Part shown: positions 1 to 9,915 of the stretch, piece by piece
Numbering within the stretch: the first letter of the stretch is position 1
How the letters are laid out: every line of letters starts with the position of its first letter
Source: Gilliamella sp. App4-10
GTDB taxonomy: Bacteria > Pseudomonadota > Gammaproteobacteria > Enterobacterales > Orbaceae
Length of the DNA stretch: 64,000 bases
Direction: 5' to 3'
NCBI RefSeq assembly: GCF_001690495.1
Contig: NZ_LZGS01000038.1
Span: 27,200 to 91,199, forward strand
The notes under the pieces: generated by a model
The model's input: the letters and a program-made list of their open reading frames with translations, nothing else
Database searches by the model: none
What the model was told of the DNA's origin: nothing
Made by a program: the position numbers and the translations under genes

Positions 1-1022
1 ATTGGACCTAATGATCCCGGTCCTGCCTCAACTAACGCGCGAATTTCTTCTTCAGTTGCAAACTCCAGTGGCGAGGCAACAATATCAATTTTTTCAGCTT
101 TTATCTCATTTAAAGTATGATCGCCTCGAACTAATAAAGCGACTAATTGGTGACCGCTTTCTTTGGTGGCTTTAACCATTAAAGTTTTTACAGTTTTTTC
201 GATCGGCAAATTGAACTGTTCGACTAATTCGTCAATGGTTTTGGCATTTGGGGTATCGACCAGTTCCATGGCTTTAGTTGGCTCTGCTCGTTTTTGCATT
301 GGTGCTTGTGCTTGTGCCATTTCGATATTAGCCGCATAGTCCGATTCTGTTGAAAAGACAATGTCGTCTTCACCACTGTCAGCTAATACTTGGAACTCAT
401 GTGACCAGTTACCACCAATCGATCCTGTGTCAGCGCGCACTGCTCTAAAGTTTAAACCTGCGCGTGTAAACACAGCGCTATAGGCTTTATACATATCATC
501 ATAAGTTTCTTGCAATGATTCTTGTGTGGTATGGAAAGAATAGGCATCTTTCATTATAAATTCACGCGAACGCATCACACCAAAGCGAGGGCGCACTTCA
601 TCACGAAATTTAGTTTGAATTTGATAAACATTAAGTGGTAATTGTTTGTACGAACTTACTTCATTACGGAGTAAGTCAGTAATCACTTCTTCATGGGTTG
701 GGCCCAACACAAAATCACGATCACCACGGTCTTTAATCCGTAATAGTTCTGGACCATATTGTTCCCAACGCCCACTTTCTTGCCAAATATCAGCAGGTTG
801 TACGACCGGCATTAATACTTCTATTGCTCCTGCTTTGTTCATCTCTTCACGAACAATATTTTCTACTTTTTTAAGGACTCGGTAACCAGTGGGAAGCCAA
901 GTATATAAACCCGCAGCCACTTTACGGATCATGCCGGCACGTAACATTAATTGATGGCTAATGACTTCTGCATCAGCGGGGGTTTCTTTTAACGTTGAAA
1001 GAAGATATTTACTGGTTCGCAT
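1..1022 (-). CDS. proS: Prolyl-tRNA synthetase, N-terminal part (truncated by window edge)
   Basis: This enzyme charges tRNA-Pro with proline in the cytoplasm. Reading the minus strand from an ATG at 1022 gives [19 protein letters not shown], then the class II aminoacyl-tRNA synthetase core, with a motif 2-like stretch around [17 protein letters not shown] and then KDAYSFH. The bacterial ProS editing (INS) domain follows from about residue 225; visible within it are [16 protein letters not shown] and [16 protein letters not shown]. About 340 codons are present and the rest lies beyond base 1. The bacterial enzyme is usually about 570 residues. The gene is monocistronic in view and reads away from sdaC. 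Identity is very secure from the characteristic N-terminus and domain order. Confidence 0.96.
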   Translation of the reverse strand, partial: MRTSKYLLSTLKETPADAEVISHQLMLRAGMIRKVAAGLYTWLPTGYRVLKKVENIVREEMNKAGAIEVLMPVVQPADIWQESGRWEQYGPELLRIKDRGDRDFVLGPTHEEVITDLLRNEVSSYKQLPLNVYQIQTKFRDEVRPRFGVMRSREFIMKDAYSFHTTQESLQETYDDMYKAYSAVFTRAGLNFRAVRADTGSIGGNWSHEFQVLADSGEDDIVFSTESDYAANIEMAQAQAPMQKRAEPTKAMELVDTPNAKTIDELVEQFNLPIEKTVKTLMVKATKESGHQLVALLVRGDHTLNEIKAEKIDIVASPLEFATEEEIRALVEAGPGSLGP

Positions 1023-1471
1023 AAATTTATCCCGAAAATAATTTATTTATAAATATAATAAAAATGTGAGCTAGTTTAGCAGTACCAAGCACAACACTAA
1101 AGTAATTTTATCGCTATTTTAAATATAAAATTAAAGTTAAAACACTAAGGCAACATTAAGAAAAAGTTTTTTAGGTTATGGGGCAACCGTAAATCATTTT
1201 TGGAATATAAATGTCGATTTTTTTGTATTAATCCCTAATTACTTTTATTTAACCCTAAGTTAATTGGCGTTAGAACGGTAACTTATTTTATCTATTTTTG
1301 AATCAAAATTGATACTTTAGTTATTTTGAATTCGTTAAGTATCAAAGTGGATATTTTTTATCATGTTGATTATATTTATTTTGTTTGTTGTTTGTGTGAT
1401 AAGGATCACTTTGTAATAGTCGTTAAATTGATATTATAGATACAGTATTTTAGATTAAGGAGTAGTACAAG
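1023..1471. other. Divergent intergenic region proS/sdaC
   Basis: This is a 449-base AT-rich region between the divergent proS and sdaC genes. The right end holds the CRP-type promoter described separately. The left part presumably carries the proS promoter, but no clean -35/-10 pair stood out. No credible coding sequence was seen. Confidence 0.6.
1395..1410 (+). promoter_or_regulatory. Candidate CRP (cAMP receptor protein) site upstream of sdaC
   Basis: The 16-base core TGTGATAAGGATCACT matches the CRP consensus TGTGA-N6-TCACA at nine of ten defined positions. A -10-like hexamer TATTAT lies at 1432-1437, which predicts a start near 1444. This puts the centre of the site at about -41.5, the classical class II CRP geometry. 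The predicted 5' leader is short and ends at the sdaC ribosome-binding site AAGGAG. The match and spacing are seen in the sequence; activation by CRP is inferred. E. coli sdaC is known to be cAMP-CRP dependent. Confidence 0.75.
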
Positions 1472-2776
1472 ATGAATAAGTTAATGACTAACGAAAATGT
1501 AACGAATTCAATGAGTGAATCAAAATTACCTAAATGGTGTAAAAGTGATACATTATGGATGCTTAGCCTTTATGGTACTGCGATTGGCGCTGGAGTGCTT
1601 TTTCTACCGATTAATGCGGGCATTGGTGGATTAATTCCATTATTGGTAATGTTGGTTCTTGCTTTTCCAATGACATTTTTTGCCCACCAAGCTTTGTGCC
1701 GTTTTGTATTATCAGGCAAAAGTCGTGAAGGAGATATTACCGTTGTGGTTGAAGAAGCTTTTGGACGCACTGCAGGAAACTGGATAACGGGACTTTATTT
1801 TTTTGCAATTTACCCAATATTATTAGTCTATAGTGTTGGCATTACCAACACGGTAGATAGCTTTATGGTTCATCAACTGGGAATGGAATCACTACCACGA
1901 GCTTTACTTTCATTTTTTTTAGTTGCATTTTTAATGTTAATTGTTCACTTTGGAGAGGAACTTATTGTTAAAGTCATGTCAATATTGGTCTTCCCATTCA
2001 TCGTCATCTTAATGATTTTAGCTTTATTTTTAATACCTGAATGGAATGGAGAAATTTTTGCTAATTTATCTTTTAACAGTAGTGGTAGCGAGGGTGGACA
2101 AAGTATTTTAATGACTCTTTGGTTAGTTATTCCTGTTATGGTGTTTGCCTTTAACCATTCACCAATTATTTCATCTTTAGCGGTAGCTAAACGTAAAGAA
2201 TATAGTGAAGTTTATGTAGAACCAAAGTGTACTAAAATTATTGCTGCAAGTAATATAATGATGGTTGTGACTGTCATGTTTTTTGTTTTTAGTTGTGCTC
2301 TTTGTTTATCGCCAGCAGAACTTTTAGAAGCAAAAGCTCAAAATATTTCGACGTTATCATATTTGGCTAATCGATTTAATTCACCCGTCATTGAGTACAT
2401 TGGTCCGCCAATTGCTTTTATTGCAATGGCTAAATCGTTTTTAGGGCACTATCTAGGCGGTAAAGAAGGTTTTAATGGTATCGTTAGTAAAGTATTACGC
2501 AGTCGTAATAGAACCATTTCAGAAAAGAAGCTTGATAAACTTGCTATTGTATTTATGTTTGTAACGGCATGGGGAGTTGCAACTCTGAACCCAAGTATTT
2601 TAGGGCTGATTGAATCACTTGGTGGTCCAATTTTAGCTATACTGTTGTTCTTGATGCCAATTTATGCAATTCATAAGTTACCAGTATTGGCAAAATATCG
2701 AGGAAAACCAAGTAATGTGTTTATTGTTATTATGGGATTTGTTGCAATTTCAGCTGCTATCTATAATTTATTATAA
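1472..2776 (+). CDS. sdaC: Serine transporter of the SdaC/HAAAP family
   Basis: This is an inner-membrane proton-coupled serine permease of 434 residues, close to the usual 429. The N-terminus KWCKSDTLWMLSLYGTAIG and the following GAGVLFLPINAG helix are the SdaC signature. About eleven hydrophobic segments follow, with FFAIYPILLVYSV and VMVFAFNHSPIISSLAVA as further family landmarks. The start at 1472 has AAGGAG nine bases upstream. It is followed 312 bases later by L-serine deaminase on the same strand, so the pair would import serine and deaminate it to pyruvate and ammonia. A CRP-type promoter precedes it. TdcC-type threonine transport is an alternative, but the sdaA neighbour favours serine. 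Confidence 0.92.
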   Translation: MNKLMTNENVTNSMSESKLPKWCKSDTLWMLSLYGTAIGAGVLFLPINAGIGGLIPLLVMLVLAFPMTFFAHQALCRFVLSGKSREGDITVVVEEAFGRTAGNWITGLYFFAIYPILLVYSVGITNTVDSFMVHQLGMESLPRALLSFFLVAFLMLIVHFGEELIVKVMSILVFPFIVILMILALFLIPEWNGEIFANLSFNSSGSEGGQSILMTLWLVIPVMVFAFNHSPIISSLAVAKRKEYSEVYVEPKCTKIIAASNIMMVVTVMFFVFSCALCLSPAELLEAKAQNISTLSYLANRFNSPVIEYIGPPIAFIAMAKSFLGHYLGGKEGFNGIVSKVLRSRNRTISEKKLDKLAIVFMFVTAWGVATLNPSILGLIESLGGPILAILLFLMPIYAIHKLPVLAKYRGKPSNVFIVIMGFVAISAAIYNLL

Positions 2777-3088
2777 ACTTTAGCTAATTGATAATTACTG
2801 TATTGTTTATTTTATAGATACAATCCGTCGAAATCTGTTGAGGGATAAAATAGTCTATCGGATAAGATAACTTACCTGTAAAATAAACTATAAATAAAGC
2901 AAGTGCTAACAATTAATGGGTATTAATAACTTAATTTTATAATCTAAAAAGTGAAGTTTAAATATCACTATGATAAGTGATGAGTTGTATTGTTACGCTG
3001 TTTGCCAATTAACTAGCACAATTAAGTTTAAAAAGATATAACTAGGCCAGCACGATTAATTTATGTTTGGCATCAACAAGGAAAAAAT
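2777..3088. other. Intergenic region sdaC-sdaA
   Basis: This is a 312-base AT-rich spacer between two same-strand genes. It contains a short inverted repeat, ATCACT-ATGATA-AGTGAT, near 2966-2983. There is no U-run terminator and no clear coding potential. Its length suggests sdaA has its own promoter, but no convincing -35/-10 pair was found. Confidence 0.45.
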
Positions 3089-4456
3089 ATGAGTTCGGTA
3101 TTTGAAATATTTAAAATCGGTATTGGCCCTTCAAGTTCACATACAGTAGGGCCAATGAGAGCAGGGAAGGCATTCATAGATCAACTAATTAATAATGATA
3201 TGATGTCATCAGTAACAAAAATTGTAGCTGATGTTTATGGTTCTTTGTCATTAACAGGTAAAGGTCATCAAACAGATATTGCTATTATCATGGGCTTAGC
3301 GGGTGAAAAACCTGATACTGTTAATATTGATAATATTCCTATTTTTATCGAAAAATTAAGCCAAACTCAACGTTTACCTATTTATAATAAACGTTATGAA
3401 ATCGACTTTCCTATGGATAGTTGTATGGTGTTTCATTCTAAATTTTTGCCATTACATGAAAACGGCATGACGTTGAGTGCCTATAAAGGTGATACATTAC
3501 ACTTTCAAAAAACTTATTATTCCGTTGGAGGTGGTCAGATTGTTGAAGAGGAGCAATTTGGTCTGCAAAAACAAGATACTATAACACTTCCTTATCCATT
3601 TTCTTCTGCTGCACAACTATTAAAACATTGTGAAGATAATTCATTGTCTATTTCTAGTATTATGATGAAAAACGAGTTGCAATTACACTCTTATGAAGAA
3701 ATTGAAGAGTATTTTTCTCGCGTTGGACAGATTGTTTTGGAATGTATCAAACGTGGAATGAATACTGAAGGATTATTACCGGGGCCACTTAAAGTTCCTC
3801 GTCGTGCATTTTCATTATATCGTCAATTATCTAACGCCAAAGATAAGATTATTAGTGATCCAATGGTAATTATTGATTGGGTAAATATGTTTGCGCTTGC
3901 AGTTAGTGAAGAAAATGCAGCAGGTGGAAGAGTGGTTACTGCGCCAACAAATGGTGCATGTGGAATTATACCTGCGGTGCTGGCTTATTATGATAAATTT
4001 ATTAATCCGGTTACGCCTGATATTTATATCCGATTTTTCCTAACTTGTGGCGCAATAGGGCAACTTTATCAAATAAATGCTTCTATTTCTGGTGCCGAGG
4101 TCGGATGTCAAGGGGAAGTTGGTGTTGCTTGTTCTATGGCAGCTGCAGGACTTACTGAACTTTTAGGTGGTAATCCTGAGCAAGTTTGTATGGCAGCAGA
4201 AATAGCAATGGAGCATAATTTAGGATTGACTTGCGATCCGGTTGCAGGTCAAGTGCAAGTACCTTGTATTGAGCGCAATGCCATTGCTGCAGTAAAATCG
4301 ATAAATGCGACGAGAATGGCTTTAAGACGAATTACTGCGGCAAAAGTATCTTTAGATAAAGTTATTAAAACTATGTATGAAACGGGAAAAGATATGAATG
4401 CAAAATATCGAGAAACATCACGTGGTGGGCTGGCAATTACGGTTCATTGTAATTAA
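3089..4456 (+). CDS. sdaA: L-serine ammonia-lyase (iron-sulfur, single chain)
   Basis: This cytoplasmic enzyme converts L-serine to pyruvate and ammonia with an oxygen-sensitive [4Fe-4S] cluster. The 455-residue chain has the beta (regulatory) domain first, starting with [13 protein letters not shown] at residues 11-23. The catalytic alpha domain follows, with [10 protein letters not shown] near 285-293. Cys340 (EVGCQGE), Cys382 (LTCDP) and Cys393 (VPCIE) occupy the cluster-ligand positions known in the family. The length equals the single-chain enteric enzymes SdaA/SdaB. A ribosome-binding site AAGGAAAAAAT lies just upstream. Whether it should be called SdaA or SdaB cannot be decided from sequence alone; SdaA is the closer resemblance from memory. 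It follows sdaC, forming a serine-catabolism pair. Confidence 0.95.
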   Translation: MSSVFEIFKIGIGPSSSHTVGPMRAGKAFIDQLINNDMMSSVTKIVADVYGSLSLTGKGHQTDIAIIMGLAGEKPDTVNIDNIPIFIEKLSQTQRLPIYNKRYEIDFPMDSCMVFHSKFLPLHENGMTLSAYKGDTLHFQKTYYSVGGGQIVEEEQFGLQKQDTITLPYPFSSAAQLLKHCEDNSLSISSIMMKNELQLHSYEEIEEYFSRVGQIVLECIKRGMNTEGLLPGPLKVPRRAFSLYRQLSNAKDKIISDPMVIIDWVNMFALAVSEENAAGGRVVTAPTNGACGIIPAVLAYYDKFINPVTPDIYIRFFLTCGAIGQLYQINASISGAEVGCQGEVGVACSMAAAGLTELLGGNPEQVCMAAEIAMEHNLGLTCDPVAGQVQVPCIERNAIAAVKSINATRMALRRITAAKVSLDKVIKTMYETGKDMNAKYRETSRGGLAITVHCN

Positions 4457-4491
4457 GTTGGCATTAATTGCAGTAACAAATTTGCCGATTG

Positions 4492-4528
4492 AAAAAACGG
4501 CGAAACATTAAATACAATTTAATGTTTC
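4492..4528 (-). terminator. Terminator of the XRE regulator gene
   Basis: A perfect 12-base inverted repeat GAAACATTAAAT / ATTTAATGTTTC (4502-4513 and 4517-4528) has a 3-base loop and includes the stop codon of the minus-strand gene. On the minus strand the stem is followed by GCCG and then six T residues (4492-4497). It sits between convergent sdaA and the XRE gene, so it may also stop sdaA transcripts. Confidence 0.7.
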
Positions 4529-4878
4529 CAGCACATGGTGTTAACTTTAGAACGCAAGAAATCATTCTCTGTTAGCACATTTATTTGTTCATTTTTTGCA
4601 GCCCGTTGTTTTCTTTTTCGTTTGGGCTGTTCTGCTGAGGTAATATGGATAACTTCATTATAGGCAAGTAAATTATTAAGCTGATCAAGTTCACCTAGTC
4701 CACGAAGAACAGAAATTAATGTTTGTAATGTAATAGATTCGCCGTGCTCAATACGTTTTATTGTTGCAATACCAATTTTGGATTTTTTAGCAAGCTCTTG
4801 CTGAGATAAGTTTTTCGCAATTCTTGCTATTTTTATTCTACGGCATAACATAGCAATCATTTCGGTAGATTCATTCAT
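4519..4878 (-). CDS. Small XRE-family (HipB-like) DNA-binding protein
   Basis: This 119-residue protein has a Cro/C1-type helix-turn-helix at about residues 10-66. Visible elements are RRIKIARIAKNLSQQELAKK, the recognition segment SKIGIATIKRIEHGE and the capping helix TLISVLRGLGELDQL. The C-terminal tail is basic (QPKRKRKQRAAK). An upstream ATG at 4923 is in frame, but the ATG at 4878 has AAGGAT at proper spacing, so the shorter form is chosen. There is no hipA-like toxin or phage gene beside it, only convergent sdaA and mpl 75 bases upstream on the same strand. The target genes are unknown. It resembles stand-alone XRE regulators common in enteric relatives. Confidence 0.75.
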   Translation of the reverse strand: MNESTEMIAMLCRRIKIARIAKNLSQQELAKKSKIGIATIKRIEHGESITLQTLISVLRGLGELDQLNNLLAYNEVIHITSAEQPKRKRKQRAAKNEQINVLTENDFLRSKVNTMCWKH

Positions 4879-4953
4879 GAAATATCCTTCTTGTATGATA
4901 TGCCACACCACACGATGTGGCATGTTGCATATTGCTATTAAGCTGTTATTAGA

Positions 4954-6339
4954 TTAGTGGTTATTTTCTTGATTTTTGATTTGTTGTTTTTTTAAGCTTT
5001 CTAAAATCTTTTTATGGATTCCATTAAAATCACCATTACTCATAATTAAAATTGCATCTGTTGGTCGAGTTGATTTTGTGATCATTTCAACAAGTAAATC
5101 AATATCGCCGGTCCAGTAAGCTGGCTGAATACAAGCTTCAACCACATCGGCTACTAACCAAGACAGATGTTCAGGTTGGAAGATGAAGATCTCGTCAGCA
5201 CGCCCAAGTACTGGTGCTAGCTCATCTTTAGAAATCCCTAATTTCATCGTGTTTGAGCGGGGTTCAAGTACCGCCAAAATGCGACGATTAGCTCCGATTT
5301 TACTACGTAATGCTTCTAATGTTGCTAAAATTGCAGTTGGGTGATGGGCAAAGTCGTCATAGATTTCGATATTATTAATTTCACCGTAAAGTTCTAACCG
5401 TCTTTTGGCATTAACAAACGAACCTAATGCTAAACAAGCATCCACAGGATCAATCCCCACATTGTGGGCTGCTGCGATTGCCATTAATGCATTATGCATA
5501 TTATGTTCTCCCACTAATGAATATTTTACTTCGCCTATTTTTTTATTGTTATAGTACACAGCAAAATGGCTTGCATCGTTATTTATACGTTGTGCTAACC
5601 AACCAACTTTTGATTCAGTAAATGTTTGTTTGCTCCAGCAGCCTTTAGCTAATACTTGTTTTAAATTTACATCTTCTTGTGGTGCAATAATCAGCCCTTT
5701 GCCGGGCACTAAACGAACTAGATGGTGGAACTGTTTTTGAATTGAATTAAGATCATCAAAAATATCTGCATGGTCAAATTCTAAATTGTTCATGATAAGT
5801 GTTTTAGGGCAGTAGTGCATGAATTTTGAACGTTTATCAAAGAACGAGCAATCATATTCATCCGCTTCAATAACAAAATAGTGACCTTCCCCTAATCTTG
5901 CTGATACATCAAAATTACCTGGTACGCCACCAATAACAAAACCTTGTTTATAATCTTGTTTTTCTAAAATCCAATTGACCATACCTGCGGTTGTTGTTTT
6001 ACCATGAGTTCCTGCAACAGCAATGACCCAACGATCGCATAATACATTATCATGTAACCATTGAGGGGCTGAAATATAAGGAATGTCATTGTCTAATATA
6101 TATTCAACGCAAGGGTTACCTCTTGATAGAGCATTGCCTATGATGACTAAATCAGGTGAAGATGATAATTGTGATGGATCATATCCTTCAATGATATCAA
6201 TATGTTCTTTTTGTAAAAGTGTACTCATTGGTGGATAAATGTTTTTATCTGAACCTGTTACTTTATGTCCTAGAGAACGGGCTATTAATGCAATTCCAGC
6301 CATAAATGTGCCACAAATTCCAAGAATATGAATATTCAT
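4954..6339 (-). CDS. mpl: UDP-N-acetylmuramate:L-alanyl-gamma-D-glutamyl-meso-DAP ligase
   Basis: This peptidoglycan-recycling ligase joins the recovered tripeptide L-Ala-D-Glu-mesoDAP to UDP-MurNAc in the cytoplasm. The 461-residue protein starts with MNIHILGICGTFMAGIALIA, the Mpl version of the Mur-ligase N-domain. The ATP-binding loop AVAGTHGKTTTAG lies at about residues 107-119, followed by EADEYDCSFFDKRSKF. The C-terminal Mur-ligase domain contains YDDFAHHPTAILATLEALR. The FDKRSKF segment distinguishes Mpl from MurC. The length matches E. coli Mpl (457). The gene is single, between the XRE gene and recJ. Confidence 0.95.
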   Translation of the reverse strand: MNIHILGICGTFMAGIALIARSLGHKVTGSDKNIYPPMSTLLQKEHIDIIEGYDPSQLSSSPDLVIIGNALSRGNPCVEYILDNDIPYISAPQWLHDNVLCDRWVIAVAGTHGKTTTAGMVNWILEKQDYKQGFVIGGVPGNFDVSARLGEGHYFVIEADEYDCSFFDKRSKFMHYCPKTLIMNNLEFDHADIFDDLNSIQKQFHHLVRLVPGKGLIIAPQEDVNLKQVLAKGCWSKQTFTESKVGWLAQRINNDASHFAVYYNNKKIGEVKYSLVGEHNMHNALMAIAAAHNVGIDPVDACLALGSFVNAKRRLELYGEINNIEIYDDFAHHPTAILATLEALRSKIGANRRILAVLEPRSNTMKLGISKDELAPVLGRADEIFIFQPEHLSWLVADVVEACIQPAYWTGDIDLLVEMITKSTRPTDAILIMSNGDFNGIHKKILESLKKQQIKNQENNH

Positions 6340-6458
6340 TTTGAATCCTCAACGTTGTATAAATTCTATATCGATGATGTAGGGTAATCATTGTTGATTT
6401 GACCGGCAATCAGATGTAAATTCAGCGTGATTTTGCAATTATAATCGATTCTAGTTGC

Positions 6459-8195
6459 TTATGCGATAGGCCATAGATGTCTAATCAGTAATTGTGGTGC
6501 TTGGTTGCCGCGAAATTCATCTACATCTAAATGATAAACGATTTTTACTTTTTTTATCGTTTTATCAGGCCATTCTTGTCTATTGACATTAAAAAATACC
6601 CCTTCAATAAGTGGACCGCCATTTTGAGGTTCTAATACTAATTTAAGGTGTTTTTCTGCCAATAATCGTTGTTGATGAATAATAAATTCACCATCAAAAG
6701 TTGGTGTACAAAACCCTTCTCCCCATGGACCTGATTCTTTTAACTGTTTAGCGATTTCGTAAGTAAAATATTGACTATCTATTTCACCATCGGTTTCAAT
6801 GATAGGTTCTAGTAGCTCCGGTTTTAATCGCATATCTAAAAGTGTTATAAAGCTACTTTTAAAACGTTCTAAATCTTCTTCGCGTATGGTTAATCCAACA
6901 GCCATTGCGTGTCCACCAAAACTGACAATTAAATTAGGTTGTTGCTGACTTAATTCATCAATAAGATCACGCAGATGAACGCCCTGAATTGAGCGCCCAG
7001 AACCTTTTAAAAAACCATCTTGTGTTGAGGCAAATGATATAACTGGTCGATAATATTTATCTTTTAAACGAGTAGATAGTATTCCAATAATGCCTTGATG
7101 CCACTCAGGATGATAAAACACGAGCGAGTTAGGAATTGATGTGTTTTGTTTTTCAATTTTTTGAATAAACGATAAAGCCTCTTTATGCATTGTTTGTTCA
7201 ATTATCTTTCGATCGTTATTGAGATTATCAAGATCAGTAGCTTTGCTGATTGCTGAATCATAATTATCACAAAGTAATAATTGAACACCTAATGCCATAT
7301 TATCCATTCTGCCCGCTGCGTTTAATCGCGGGGCGATATAAAAAGCTAAATCGGTTGAAGTAAAAGAAGTTGGATCCTTTTTAGCTATATGCAATAAGGC
7401 TTTGATTCCTTCACAACTATAACCAGCTCGGATTCTATTTACACCCTGATGAACTAAAATACGATTATTATGATCAAGTTTAACTACGTCAGCAATAGTA
7501 CCTAACGCAACTAAATCTAATAAATTTGCCAGATTATATTCGATCAAATTATTATCAACGAACCAATTCTCTTGTCGTAATTTTGCGCGTAAAGCCATTA
7601 TAAAGTAAAAAGCCACACCAACTCCAGCTAAATGCTTAGATGGAAAAACACAATTAGGTAAATTAGGATTTATTATGGCATCAGCATTAGGTAACCGTTC
7701 TGGGCATAAATGGTGATCAGTAATAATGACCGACAAGTTTGATTGCTTCGCAAATTCAACAGCGTCAACAGCGGAAATTCCGTTGTCAACAGTAATAATA
7801 AGCCTGGCTTTTTGTGAAATAGCTTTTTTAACAACTGAAACACTTAACCCATATCCATCGTCAAAGCGATCTGGAATGATATAATCAACAAATCGGCAAC
7901 CCATATTTTTAAGTGCTTTGACAGTTAATGCGGTGCTTGTGGCACCATCAGTATCAAAATCGCCAACAATCATAATCTGTTCATTATTCTTCATTGCTAA
8001 ATAAAGAATTTCAACGGCTTTTTCAATACCTTCTAATTTATCGTAATGGCACAGATTGCGTGTGGTATAGTCCAGTTCTTGCATGCTAGTAACCCCACGC
8101 AAAGCATAGATCCGCTGTAATAATAACGGAATATCTTCAGGAAATTCTGGATATACTTCATCTAATTTGCGACGAATTATTCTATTTCTTTTCAT
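6459..8195 (-). CDS. recJ: Single-stranded-DNA-specific 5'-3' exonuclease RecJ
   Basis: RecJ degrades 5' single-stranded DNA in recombination and mismatch repair. The 578-residue protein (E. coli 577) has the DHH phosphoesterase motifs GDFDTDGATS at 78-87 and ITDHH at 158-162. The DHHA1-type domain follows, with the GSGRSIQGVHLRDLI segment and then FGGHAMAVGLTI. The catalytic Asp and His residues are all present. It is last in the minus-strand order xerD-dsbC-recJ, the arrangement found in E. coli, with a 72-base gap to dsbC. The start follows the family N-terminus (MKRNRIIRRKL). mutH, another mismatch-repair gene, lies about 14 kb away. Confidence 0.96.
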   Translation of the reverse strand: MKRNRIIRRKLDEVYPEFPEDIPLLLQRIYALRGVTSMQELDYTTRNLCHYDKLEGIEKAVEILYLAMKNNEQIMIVGDFDTDGATSTALTVKALKNMGCRFVDYIIPDRFDDGYGLSVSVVKKAISQKARLIITVDNGISAVDAVEFAKQSNLSVIITDHHLCPERLPNADAIINPNLPNCVFPSKHLAGVGVAFYFIMALRAKLRQENWFVDNNLIEYNLANLLDLVALGTIADVVKLDHNNRILVHQGVNRIRAGYSCEGIKALLHIAKKDPTSFTSTDLAFYIAPRLNAAGRMDNMALGVQLLLCDNYDSAISKATDLDNLNNDRKIIEQTMHKEALSFIQKIEKQNTSIPNSLVFYHPEWHQGIIGILSTRLKDKYYRPVISFASTQDGFLKGSGRSIQGVHLRDLIDELSQQQPNLIVSFGGHAMAVGLTIREEDLERFKSSFITLLDMRLKPELLEPIIETDGEIDSQYFTYEIAKQLKESGPWGEGFCTPTFDGEFIIHQQRLLAEKHLKLVLEPQNGGPLIEGVFFNVNRQEWPDKTIKKVKIVYHLDVDEFRGNQAPQLLIRHLWPIA

Positions 8196-8267
8196 ATTTT
8201 ATATGTTAGTGCATTTGTACTAACATGTATTTTTACCTTATATTTAAATTTCAATAGCGATAAAAGT

Positions 8268-8975
8268 CTAATTATTATTTGGTTTTTTATCTAAAACTTT
8301 AATTAATTTATCTGCTGGCACATAACCTGAAACAAGCTGTCCATTAGGTAAAACAATTGCTGGTGTTCCACTAATTCCAAGTTTCTTACCAACATTAAAT
8401 TGTTGTGTTACATAAGGTATCATGCTACTTGCTGGTGAAATTGTATTACCTTTATATGCATTTTCAAATGCTGCTTTGCGGTTAGCCATGCTCCAAATAG
8501 ATTGCATATTTTTACCAACTTCACTATCGGCTCCGGCTCGAGGAAATGCGAAATAGTGTACTGAAATACCCGCTTCTAAATATTTATCGATATTCTCGTG
8601 TAGTAGTTTACAGTAATGGCAAGTGTAATCAGTAAAGACAGAAATGATATATTTTTCATTATTAGCTTTATAAACAATAGCATCTTTTTCAATTGATTTC
8701 ATTAGATTAAGATTGATACTATTGGCAATGTTTTCAGGTTCATCACCTTGTACGTCATAAATAGAGCCTTGAATTAAATATTTACCATTTTCTGTAACAT
8801 ATAAAATACCTTCAGGCGTAATAACACTTTTAAATCCTTGAATTGGACTATCATTAATTTTTAATTCTTTGCTATCGTAACCCAGTTTATTTAAAGAATT
8901 TATAATATCAGTATTATTTGCTAATACTGAAGTTGAAATTAAAGCTAACCCTAAACATAAAACTAATCTTTTCAT
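8268..8975 (-). CDS. dsbC: Periplasmic disulfide isomerase DsbC with only one disulfide pair
   Basis: DsbC rearranges wrong disulfides in the periplasm. A signal peptide occupies residues 1-19 (cleavage predicted after SVLA). The N-terminal dimerisation domain follows (GILYVTENGKYLIQG), then the thioredoxin-fold domain with the active site CHYC at 119-122 and the cis-proline loop GTP at 203-205. The 235-residue length fits the family. E. coli DsbC has a second structural cysteine pair in the segments IWC and PASC; here these read IWS and PASS, so apart from Cys7 of the signal peptide only the two active-site cysteines remain. It lies between xerD and recJ, 25 bases after xerD. Confidence 0.94.
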   Translation of the reverse strand: MKRLVLCLGLALISTSVLANNTDIINSLNKLGYDSKELKINDSPIQGFKSVITPEGILYVTENGKYLIQGSIYDVQGDEPENIANSINLNLMKSIEKDAIVYKANNEKYIISVFTDYTCHYCKLLHENIDKYLEAGISVHYFAFPRAGADSEVGKNMQSIWSMANRKAAFENAYKGNTISPASSMIPYVTQQFNVGKKLGISGTPAIVLPNGQLVSGYVPADKLIKVLDKKPNNN

Positions 8976-9000
8976 TCAATTATCCTTATTTTTTCGAGCA

Positions 9001-9915
9001 TTATGCTCGTGGATGATGTTTACTGTGTAACTGTTTTAATCGTTCTGTCGCCACATGTGTATAAATTTGTGTAGTTGATAAACTACTGTGCCCAAGCAAC
9101 ATTTGTACAACACGCAAATCTGCGCCGTGATTAAGTAGATGCGTTGCGAAAGCATGTCGAAGCACATGAGGTGAAAGCGCTTCAATATTGATACCGGTTA
9201 GTATGGCATAATATTTAATTCTATGCCAGAATGTCTGTCGTGTCATTTTTTTGCCTAATCGGCTTGGGAAAATTACATCTATAGGGCCTGTTTTTAGAAG
9301 ATTGTTTCTAGCATATTTAAAATAATATTCAAGCCAGTAAACTGCTTCTTCACCAAGTGGTACTAAACGTTCTTTATTACCTTTACCTATCACTCTTACA
9401 ACCCCTTGGCGTATACTAACATCACTAAGTTCTAAATTCACTAACTCAGAGACACGTAAACCTGTGGCATAAAGCACTTCTAACATTGCTTTATCTCGAA
9501 GTTCAATGGGATCTTCTATACTTGGTGCTTCAAGTAGTGCATCAACCTGTGATTCAGTTAAATCTTTAGGTAATTTTTTTGGAAGCTTGGGGGATGACAA
9601 CATCGCAGAGGGATTATCTGTTCGATAATTTTCTTGATATAAATATTGGAAAAAACGTTTAGTTGCGCTAAGTAAACGTGCTGAACTACTTGCTTTATAC
9701 CCATCTTTTACTCGCTGCATTAAAAAGTGTTGTAAATTAAACGTTTGGGCATTCAAAAGTGTGGCATTTTGCTGTTGCAAAGATTGACTTAATACCAACA
9801 AATCAAGTCTATAAGATTCAATCGTATTTTCAGCTAAGTTTCTTTCTAACCATAATGAATCTAAAAACCTTTCTATTAGCATTTTATTTTGTTCTAGTGT
9901 GTCTTGGTTAGACAT
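9001..9915 (-). CDS. xerD: Site-specific tyrosine recombinase XerD
   Basis: With XerC, XerD resolves chromosome dimers at dif. The 304-residue protein has an N-terminal SAM-like core-binding domain (FLDSLWLERNLAENTIESYR) and a C-terminal catalytic domain. It carries Arg154 (YATGLRVSEL), the box II motif HVLRHAFATHLL, LLGHSS, and the nucleophile Tyr285 in IYTHV, nineteen residues from the end exactly as in E. coli. The ATG at 9915 gives MSNQDTLEQN with a GAG-containing ribosome-binding site nine bases upstream. An ATG three codons earlier has no room for one. It is first in the xerD-dsbC-recJ order. Confidence 0.96.
   Translation of the reverse strand: MSNQDTLEQNKMLIERFLDSLWLERNLAENTIESYRLDLLVLSQSLQQQNATLLNAQTFNLQHFLMQRVKDGYKASSSARLLSATKRFFQYLYQENYRTDNPSAMLSSPKLPKKLPKDLTESQVDALLEAPSIEDPIELRDKAMLEVLYATGLRVSELVNLELSDVSIRQGVVRVIGKGNKERLVPLGEEAVYWLEYYFKYARNNLLKTGPIDVIFPSRLGKKMTRQTFWHRIKYYAILTGINIEALSPHVLRHAFATHLLNHGADLRVVQMLLGHSSLSTTQIYTHVATERLKQLHSKHHPRA

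Noticed and set aside
646..885. 79-codon plus-strand reading frame
   Set aside because: It lies entirely antisense to proS, has no ribosome-binding site and no family resemblance.
4879..4923. 15-codon N-terminal extension of the XRE protein
   Set aside because: The downstream ATG at 4878 has AAGGAT at correct spacing, while the ATG at 4923 has none and the extension lacks family resemblance.
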